Part shown: positions 58,593 through 64,000 of the stretch, one piece after another
Layout of the letters: every line of letters starts with the position of its first letter
How positions within the stretch are numbered: the stretch's first letter is position 1
NCBI RefSeq assembly: GCF_024298925.1
Contig: NZ_CP101283.1
Location: 2,919,001-2,983,000 of the forward strand
DNA: 64,000 nt
Source of the DNA: Phenylobacterium sp. LH3H17
Lineage (GTDB): Bacteria > Pseudomonadota > Alphaproteobacteria > Caulobacterales > Caulobacteraceae
Direction: 5' to 3'
Position numbers and translations under genes: made by a program
Notes under the pieces: generated by a model
The model's database searches: none
What the model saw: the letters and a program-made list of their open reading frames with translations, nothing else
Told to the model about the DNA's origin: nothing

Positions 58593-59867
58593 TCAGGCGA
58601 CCGGGGCATCCGCGGCGCCCTCCCGCCAGGCGCGCATCCGGGCGCCGTGGCGTCCGATCTCGAGCCTGGAGATGGCGCGCAGATGCACCTCGTCTGGCCC
58701 GTCGGCGATGCGCAGCGACCGCATGCCGGCATAGGCGCGGGCAAGGCCGAAGTCCTCGGACATCCCCCCACCCCCGTGGGCCTGCATCGCATCGTCCAGC
58801 ACCTTGAGAGCGGTCCGGGGCGCCGCGACCTTGATCATCGCGATCTCGAGCTGAGCGGCCTTGTTGCCGACCTTGTCCATCATGTCGGCGGCTTTCAGGC
58901 ACAGCAGCCGGGTCATCTCGATGTCGAGGCGCGCCTCGCCGATGCGCTGCTCCCAGACGGACTGGTCGGCCAGCCGCTTGCCGAAGGCGACGCGCGACAA
59001 CAGCCGGTCGACCATCTTCTCCAGGGCGACCTCGGTGGCGCCCAGCGCGCGCATGCAGTGGTGGATGCGGCCGGGGCCCAGACGGCCCTGGGCGATCTCG
59101 AAGCCACGCCCCTCCCCCAGGATCAGGTTCTCGACGGGCACCCGGACGTCGCGCAAAACCACCTCTGCGTGGCCGTGGGGCGCATCATCGTAGCCGAAGA
59201 CCGGCAGCATGCGCACGACCTCGAAACCAGGCGCGTCGGTGGGCACCAGGATCTGGGACTGCTGGGCGTGCCTGGCGCCCTCCGGGTCGGTCTTGCCCAT
59301 CAGGATCGCGATCTTGCAGCGTGGATCGCCCACGCCGGAGGACCACCACTTGCGACCGTTGATGACATAGCTGTCGCCGTCGCGGCGGATCGAGGTCTGG
59401 ATGTTGGTGGCGTCCGAAGAGGCGACGTCCGGCTCGGTCATCAGGAAGGCGGAGCGGATCTCGCCCGCCATCAACGGGCGCAGCCACTGGGCCTTCTGGG
59501 CGGCCGAACCGTAATTGCGCAGCACCTCCATGTTGCCGGTGTCCGGCGCCGAGCAGTTGAACACCTCGGAGGCGAAGCCGACGCGGCCCATCTCCTCGGC
59601 GCAGAGCGCGTATTCGAGGTTGCTGAGACCGGGTCCCTGATCTTCGCCCTCGTCATGCTCCGACGGGGCGAGGAACAGGTTCCAGAGGCCTTCGGAATAG
59701 GCCCGGGCCTTCAGTTCCTCGACAATCGGGATGACCTGCCAGCGCGCCGCGCCCTCCACAGCCATCTGCTGCTTATAGATCGGAACGGCCGGATAGACGT
59801 GGGCGACCATGAAGGCGCGCACGCGGTCGCGCCACTCCGTCTCACGTTCGGTGTAGTTGAAATCCAT
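58593..59867 (-). CDS. Acyl-CoA dehydrogenase (ACAD10/11-like)
   Basis: 424 residues. [20 protein letters not shown] (FAD/substrate), [40 protein letters not shown] and [20 protein letters not shown] are the class marks of the ACAD10/11-like subfamily, along with the C-terminal [20 protein letters not shown] carrying the catalytic Glu. The N-terminus [19 protein letters not shown] matches the group. The subfamily oxidises long-chain or branched acyl-CoA; specificity is uncertain. Its 3' end is 36 bp from the palindrome that precedes the diiron protein gene. Confidence 0.88.
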   Translation of the reverse strand: MDFNYTERETEWRDRVRAFMVAHVYPAVPIYKQQMAVEGAARWQVIPIVEELKARAYSEGLWNLFLAPSEHDEGEDQGPGLSNLEYALCAEEMGRVGFASEVFNCSAPDTGNMEVLRNYGSAAQKAQWLRPLMAGEIRSAFLMTEPDVASSDATNIQTSIRRDGDSYVINGRKWWSSGVGDPRCKIAILMGKTDPEGARHAQQSQILVPTDAPGFEVVRMLPVFGYDDAPHGHAEVVLRDVRVPVENLILGEGRGFEIAQGRLGPGRIHHCMRALGATEVALEKMVDRLLSRVAFGKRLADQSVWEQRIGEARLDIEMTRLLCLKAADMMDKVGNKAAQLEIAMIKVAAPRTALKVLDDAMQAHGGGGMSEDFGLARAYAGMRSLRIADGPDEVHLRAISRLEIGRHGARMRAWREGAADAPVA

Positions 59868-59879
59868 GGCCGTGTTCCT

Positions 59880-60491
59880 TCAGGGACTTGCGTGGGCGAA
59901 CGCGCCGCGGTCGGGTTGCAGCGCCTCCAGCTCACCCGGGGTGTTGGCGTTGGAGAACGGATCGATCTCGATGAAAGGCCAGTCGACGGCGGCCATCCCG
60001 ACCGCCGCGGCGAACCCGCCGAGCGACCGCCGACCGGTCGCCAGATAGGCCGGCAGGGCGTCGAGGGCCTCGACGCGCCAGAGTGCGCAGACCGGGTGCA
60101 GCCGCCCCGCGCTCCGACCCATGGCGACCCGCTGGCCGTCGCTGAGCCCGCCCTGCAGGCGAACGGCCAGGTCGGGCGGGAGACAAGGGGAATCGCACGG
60201 CAGGGTCAGGACGCAGTCCGCGCCTTGCCCGGCCGCGAAGCGGAGCGCCGAGGCCAACCCGGCCAGCGGCCCTTCGATCGCCGGGTCGTCGAGCAGCAGC
60301 GGCGCATCGACCCCGCCGGCCACCTGCGCGCCGTCGCGGACGGCCACGGCGACGTTACGGCTGTAGATTCGCGCCAGCACCAGCGCCCGACCCACCAGCG
60401 TCGTCGGTCCCAGCCGGCGCAGCGGCTTGGCGCCCCCCATCCTGCGGCCCTCGCCGCCGGCGAGAACGACAACCGCCAGGGACCCGCTCAC
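59880..60491 (-). CDS. mobA: Molybdenum cofactor guanylyltransferase MobA
   Basis: 203 residues. VVLAGGEGRRMGGAKPLRRL (GTP-binding G-x-G-R-M-G-x-x-K loop), LPCDSPCLPPDLAVRL (metal site) and HPVCALWRVEALDALPAYL agree with MobA, which joins GMP to molybdopterin for bis-MGD enzymes such as nitrate reductase. The nearby nitrate reductase gamma subunit fits this role. ATGA overlap with the hemerythrin gene upstream (60488-60491). Confidence 0.9.
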   Translation of the reverse strand: MSGSLAVVVLAGGEGRRMGGAKPLRRLGPTTLVGRALVLARIYSRNVAVAVRDGAQVAGGVDAPLLLDDPAIEGPLAGLASALRFAAGQGADCVLTLPCDSPCLPPDLAVRLQGGLSDGQRVAMGRSAGRLHPVCALWRVEALDALPAYLATGRRSLGGFAAAVGMAAVDWPFIEIDPFSNANTPGELEALQPDRGAFAHASP

Positions 60492-61066
60492 CGTCTCGTC
60501 GCCTTGGGCGCCCTGGCGCGCCTGGCCGGACGTCGGGCGAGGCCCCGGCGCGTCGCCAACCGGCTGGAGAGCTCCACGAGGTCGCGCTCGGTGAGGCGGA
60601 GCCGCGCGATGGGCAGGACGACCGCGTTCTCAAGCGCAAGGTGGCTGCGCTCCTGGATGGCGAAATTCTCCAAGGCGCGACGGCGCACATTGTTGCGGCT
60701 GATGGGAACCTGCTGGCGCAGGCAGGTTTCCAGGTGTTGGCGGACCGCCGCGGCCCGGGTGAGATCCTTGGCATGCTCGCCGGACAGGCGCTTCAGCACC
60801 TTGTCGAGGTCGTCCGCGGGCTGAGCCCGGGTCCGCATCAGGGGAAACAGGTCCTCTTCCTCGTCCAGCACATGCAGGGCCAGCTCGTGGACCACGAAGT
60901 CGAGGAGCCAGCGAAGCATCTCCTCGTCATAGGTCGTCGCCATCGACATCCGCTGCATGAGATCGCAGAACTGACGGTGCCGATGGTGTTCGGCGAAGAA
61001 CCAAGCGATGGGATCGGACAGCAGGTCGGCGGGTGTTTCCGCGACCCCGGCTCGGTTCGGCGCCAT
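60488..61066 (-). CDS. Hemerythrin-domain (HHE) protein
   Basis: 192 residues from ATG 61066. HHE-type signature in order: FFAEHHRHRQFCDLMQRM (His), HELALHVLDEEEDLFPLMRT (His, Glu), EHAKDLTRAAAVRQHLETCL (His), and ERSHLALENAVVLPIARL (His, Glu), so the diiron O2/NO-binding site seems complete. C-terminal extension is Arg-rich. Such proteins next to nitrate reduction genes may sense or scavenge NO or O2 (inference). It lies 17 bp downstream of the porin gene. Confidence 0.85.
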   Translation of the reverse strand: MAPNRAGVAETPADLLSDPIAWFFAEHHRHRQFCDLMQRMSMATTYDEEMLRWLLDFVVHELALHVLDEEEDLFPLMRTRAQPADDLDKVLKRLSGEHAKDLTRAAAVRQHLETCLRQQVPISRNNVRRRALENFAIQERSHLALENAVVLPIARLRLTERDLVELSSRLATRRGLARRPARRARAPKATRR

Positions 61067-61083
61067 GGCGTCCCTTCCTCTGC

Positions 61084-62271
61084 CTAGTACTTCGCTTCGA
61101 GGGTCAGCCACACCTTGTGGCGATCCGCGAACCCCGGTCGCGCGCCGTCGAAGAAGGCCGCCCTGACCTCCGCGTTCAGGATCTTGGTGAGCGGGACGCT
61201 GGCCATGACATCGACCTCGCGCCCGTAGCGCCGCGAACCGTCGTCGTCGGCGAAGTCGTGGGCGGCGGCCTGCAGCTTCACCGGCAGCGACTTCGGACCC
61301 ATCTTGATGGTCGTGCCGGCCCGCAGGTTGAGGTCGCGCACGCCGCTTGGCGGTGTCGTGAGGAAGACGTCGGCCCAGCCCTGATAGGCGAACAGCGTCG
61401 CCAGGGGCGTCTGGAAGCCGCGGCGGCCATCGCCGTCCAGGCGTTCAAGGCCGACCGTGGCCCAATGGGCGGGACCCTTCAGGCCGACACCGAGGTCCAG
61501 GTAGTCGAGCGTGAACTCCGTCGGGCTGTTGCGATAGTCCGTCTGCCGCGCGAACTCCGCCTCGTAGGTGACCGCGAGGCCCGGGCGAAGCGGCCGCGAT
61601 CCTGCCAGGCGCGCGCCCCAGGTGGCGTTGGACTGGGTGGGCGCGTTGTCGAAGTCGAGCAGGTAGCCGTAGCCGGTCAACTGACCGACCGCCGTCTTGA
61701 GCTCCGCCTGGACGAGATGGCTGTCGCTGTCCCACTCGCCCTGGACGCTGTGGTGGCCGAACAGCCGATGGACCCTGTCGACATAGGCGTAGGTGACCGT
61801 GAGGTCCTTGGTCGGCCGGATCGCGGCCTTCAGGGCGTCGTAGGTCTGCTCGTTCTGCCGGAAGCCGACATTGCCGATGAAGCGGGCGTTGCCCAGGATG
61901 ATCCGCTGCCGGCCCACCACCACGTCCGCCTGCTTGCCGGTCCAGGATATCTGGGCGCGGTTGAGTTCGGTGACCTCGGGGTCGGCGACCACGGGATAGC
62001 CGGTCTTGCCGTTGGTGGTGCTGTTGTAGCCCTCATCCAGGGCGGTGATGTTTTCGAGCTCGGCCAGAGCCTTGAACCCCCGCCAGGCCGGCGTCTCGTA
62101 GCCGAGGCGGGTCCGCAGGGTGAGCGCTTGCGCGTCCTTGGCGAACCCGTCCTGCGAGACCGCCTCATAGCGCAGGCGCGCGTCGAGGATGATGTCGCCG
62201 GGCGGGGCGTCGGCCGCCGCCGCCAGGGACGGAAAGGCCAGGGCCGCGAGGAGCAGTGAAGTAATGCGCAC
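61084..62271 (-). CDS. Alginate-export-family outer membrane porin
   Basis: 395 residues from a GTG start at 62271, chosen because AGGAG is 8 bp upstream and a signal peptide follows (RITSLLLAALAFPSLAAAAD). The mature protein is a beta barrel with ILDARLRYEAVSQDGFAKDA, GRQRIILGNARFIGNVGFRQ (typical of alginate_exp domain), and a terminal strand KVWLTLEAKY ending in an aromatic residue. Placement right after narI and the PPIase suggests a nitrate or nitrite outer membrane channel (inference). Gap to the PPIase gene is 2 bp. Confidence 0.85.
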   Translation of the reverse strand: MRITSLLLAALAFPSLAAAADAPPGDIILDARLRYEAVSQDGFAKDAQALTLRTRLGYETPAWRGFKALAELENITALDEGYNSTTNGKTGYPVVADPEVTELNRAQISWTGKQADVVVGRQRIILGNARFIGNVGFRQNEQTYDALKAAIRPTKDLTVTYAYVDRVHRLFGHHSVQGEWDSDSHLVQAELKTAVGQLTGYGYLLDFDNAPTQSNATWGARLAGSRPLRPGLAVTYEAEFARQTDYRNSPTEFTLDYLDLGVGLKGPAHWATVGLERLDGDGRRGFQTPLATLFAYQGWADVFLTTPPSGVRDLNLRAGTTIKMGPKSLPVKLQAAAHDFADDDGSRRYGREVDVMASVPLTKILNAEVRAAFFDGARPGFADRHKVWLTLEAKY

Positions 62272-62273
62272 CT

Positions 62274-63392
62274 CTATCTCCTCTTGATGATCGTGTAGGT
62301 GTGGGCCTGGGTCTTGGGCGTCAGCCTGGTCTTCAGGATCGACGCCATTGCCGCGACCGCCGGGTCGGTGGCGCCTTGCGAAGCCGAGATCAGCCGGGTC
62401 CAGCTTTCGTCGTCGGCGTGGTCCACGAAGTGGCGCGCGGCTCGGCGCACAAAGGTGGCGACGTCGAGGTTGTCCGCCTTGGCGGCGTCGCGCACGCGGC
62501 CGGCCAGCGCGGGGTCGCAAGCCTCGAGCCAGGTTTCCAGGCGCGAGGCCGAGGCGCCGTCGGCCAACATCTCGCCAAGGGACAGCGATCCCTCGGCGAA
62601 GCGGCCGTCCCGGGTCAGGCTGAAGGCGACGCCCTGCGCACGCGCGCGATCGGCGAGCTCGGACACATAGCGGGTGGCCGCCGCGGCCCAGGCCCGGCTT
62701 TCAAGGTGCAGGCGGATCTTCTCCTCGACATACTCGAAGGGCAGCACCCTCCCCTCGATGCGCCGCTCCAGCTTGAGCACATGCCAGCCGAAGCGGGAGC
62801 GCACCGGGTTCGCCAGGATCTCACCCGGCTTGAGACCAGCGAGCGCCCGCTCGACCTCGCCCACCACGTCTCCCGGGCTCAGCTGGCCCAGCGAGCCGCC
62901 GACCTCCCCGGAGGGGCAGGCCGACACGGACTTCGCGAGCTCGGCGAACTGGGCGGGCCGCGCGATCAGCTGGTCGAGGGTGGCCTGGGCGATCTGGCGC
63001 GCGTGGTCCCAGCCTTCGGCGTCGTCGGTCTGGGGTTCGATCAGGATGTGGGCCGCTTCGGTCAGGACCGGCGTCGAGAACCGCGCGCGTTGCGCGTCAT
63101 AGACGCGGCGGCACTCGGCGTCCCCCGGCGGATCGACATCGACCTCGGCGTCGAGGGTCGCGCGGATCAGCGCCTCCTCGACGGTCTCCTCGCGACCGTC
63201 TTCGTCGGTCAACGGCTGGGCGACGAGGCCGAGCTCATCAGCGCGGTGCAGCAGGAGCGCCCTGACAGCCAGCGCCTTGCCGGCGGCCGTGCGCGCTTCG
63301 AGCGGGTTCGAACTCGGATGGTGCTGAGCTTCCTCGGCGATGAGGAACTCGGGGATCTCGACCCCTTCGACGACGACGGTGGCGATGGTCAT
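62274..63392 (-). CDS. Parvulin-type peptidylprolyl isomerase (NifM/PpiC-like)
   Basis: 372 residues. Parvulin core at about residues 105-235: AAHILIEPQTDDAEGW, ELAKSVSACPSGEVGGSLGQ, VGEVERALAGLKPGEI and RSRFGWHVLKLERR. An N-terminal helical part (LEARTAAGKALAVRALLLHR) and a C-terminal domain of about 130 residues frame it. There is no signal peptide, so unlike PrsA or SurA it would act in the cytoplasm. Similar proteins occur next to narGHJI and may help maturation. 4 bp separate it from narI. Confidence 0.85.
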   Translation of the reverse strand: MTIATVVVEGVEIPEFLIAEEAQHHPSSNPLEARTAAGKALAVRALLLHRADELGLVAQPLTDEDGREETVEEALIRATLDAEVDVDPPGDAECRRVYDAQRARFSTPVLTEAAHILIEPQTDDAEGWDHARQIAQATLDQLIARPAQFAELAKSVSACPSGEVGGSLGQLSPGDVVGEVERALAGLKPGEILANPVRSRFGWHVLKLERRIEGRVLPFEYVEEKIRLHLESRAWAAAATRYVSELADRARAQGVAFSLTRDGRFAEGSLSLGEMLADGASASRLETWLEACDPALAGRVRDAAKADNLDVATFVRRAARHFVDHADDESWTRLISASQGATDPAVAAMASILKTRLTPKTQAHTYTIIKRR

Positions 63393-63396
63393 GCGG

Positions 63397-64000
63397 CTAC
63401 TCGGCGGCCTTGATGGAGCTGGGCCTGACGGCCTGGACGGTTTCGCGCGGCAGGGGCGCGACGACGGGGGCGGGATAGGTCGGAGCGGCGGCCTCGCGCC
63501 GCAGCGGCAGGGCCCGCCGCGTGCGCACCAGCTGCCAGCCGCGCCGGTTCAGGTACCAGACCGGCGCCGAGAGCATGTGGACGAGGCGGGTGAACGGGAA
63601 GACCAGCAGGATGGTCATGCCCACGACCAGGTGCGCCTTGAAGATCGGGTGCACGTCGGCCACCAGGTCCGCGATCCCGGGTTGGAAGGTGAAGACCCCC
63701 TGCGCCCAGGTCATGAATTTCAGCATCTCACCGCCGTCGAGGTGGCCCATGGAGACGGGAATGGTCGCCAGGCCCAGGATGAGCTGGGTCATCAGCAGGA
63801 CGAGGATGGCGGTGTCGCCGAAGCTTGAGGTGGCCCGGATCCGCGGATCGAACAGCCGGCGGTGAAGAAGCATCAAGCCGCCGACCAGGCACAGGACACC
63901 GGCGACGCCGCCGGCGACGATGGCCAGCACCTGCTTGGCGCCGTGGGGAACGCCGAGCGCGTCGAACACCCAGATCGGAGTCAGCAGCCCCACGAAGTGG
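63397..64000 (-). CDS. narI: Respiratory nitrate reductase gamma subunit NarI (partial, 5' end outside window)
   Basis: 201 codons of the C-terminal part; the N-terminus lies beyond the right edge. Relative to E. coli NarI, the window starts at GHFVG, with the heme-ligand His in HFVGLLTP (equivalent to His66). The segments VLCLVGGLMLLHRRLFDPRI, FMTWAQGVFTFQPGI, KAHLVVGMTILLVFPFTRLV and the following His (RLVH) match the last helices and the other heme His residues. The C-terminal 35 residues (Pro/Ala-rich) are an extension. Cytochrome b that takes electrons from quinol for NarGH. Confidence 0.93.
   Translation of the reverse strand, partial: HFVGLLTPIWVFDALGVPHGAKQVLAIVAGGVAGVLCLVGGLMLLHRRLFDPRIRATSSFGDTAILVLLMTQLILGLATIPVSMGHLDGGEMLKFMTWAQGVFTFQPGIADLVADVHPIFKAHLVVGMTILLVFPFTRLVHMLSAPVWYLNRRGWQLVRTRRALPLRREAAAPTYPAPVVAPLPRETVQAVRPSSIKAAE

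Overview
This window looks like a chromosomal segment of an alphaproteobacterium of the Caulobacterales, most likely Phenylobacterium- or Caulobacter-like (inference). It is very GC-rich and has a TTAA-N7-TTAA CtrA box with GANTC sites at ftsZ. FtsZ has a long Pro/Ala-rich linker, and the murein genes are alphaproteobacterial in type. No transposase, integrase, prophage, CRISPR array, rRNA or tRNA was recognised. The one RNA gene is rnpB (RNase P RNA).

Region 1 (1-14.7 kb) holds mixed housekeeping genes. They are a partial coq4-like gene, a ribbon-helix-helix protein, three tiny tandem membrane proteins, uvrD, an alpha/beta hydrolase, prmA, a GNAT acetyltransferase, a GIY-YIG protein, an MFS transporter, an M24B aminopeptidase P, a SAM methyltransferase and ligA.

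Region 2 (14.7-42.2 kb) is a large division and cell wall (dcw) cluster, read almost wholly on the minus strand. From its 5' end the order is mraZ, rsmH, ftsL, ftsI, murE, murF, mraY, murD, ftsW, murG, murC, murB, a histidine phosphatase, then (after two plus-strand genes) ddl, ftsQ, ftsA, a Baeyer-Villiger-type monooxygenase, ftsZ, lpxC, bamD, recN and ligA. Most neighbours overlap by ATGA or TGATG. Two interruptions stand out: a thioesterase plus a PEP-CTERM protein on the opposite strand between ddl and murB, and the flavin monooxygenase between ftsA and ftsZ. The regulatory DNA is readable: three TGGGN repeats at exact 10-bp spacing (MraZ box) upstream of mraZ, and perfect CtrA boxes upstream of ftsZ and of the PEP-CTERM gene.

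Region 3 (42.2-60 kb) is rich in acyl-CoA metabolism: a hotdog/MaoC-like protein, an acyl-CoA synthetase, an SDR, three acyl-CoA dehydrogenases, a diiron ferritin-like protein and thioesterases. Mixed in are AmpD, a DMT transporter, a gamma-carbonic anhydrase-like protein, an endonuclease/phospholipase D pair, a DUF1289 protein, a retropepsin-like protease and dusA.

Region 4 (59.9-64 kb) is the tail of a respiratory nitrate reductase locus. It contains narI (partial), a parvulin-type PPIase, an alginate-export-family porin, a hemerythrin-domain protein and mobA.

The most interesting pattern is a repeated palindrome, TGACG-N4-CGTCA, found 39-92 bp upstream of three separate genes: the coq4-like gene, an acyl-CoA dehydrogenase and the diiron protein. 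I propose it as the operator of an undescribed regulon linking acyl-CoA oxidation to the quinone pool.
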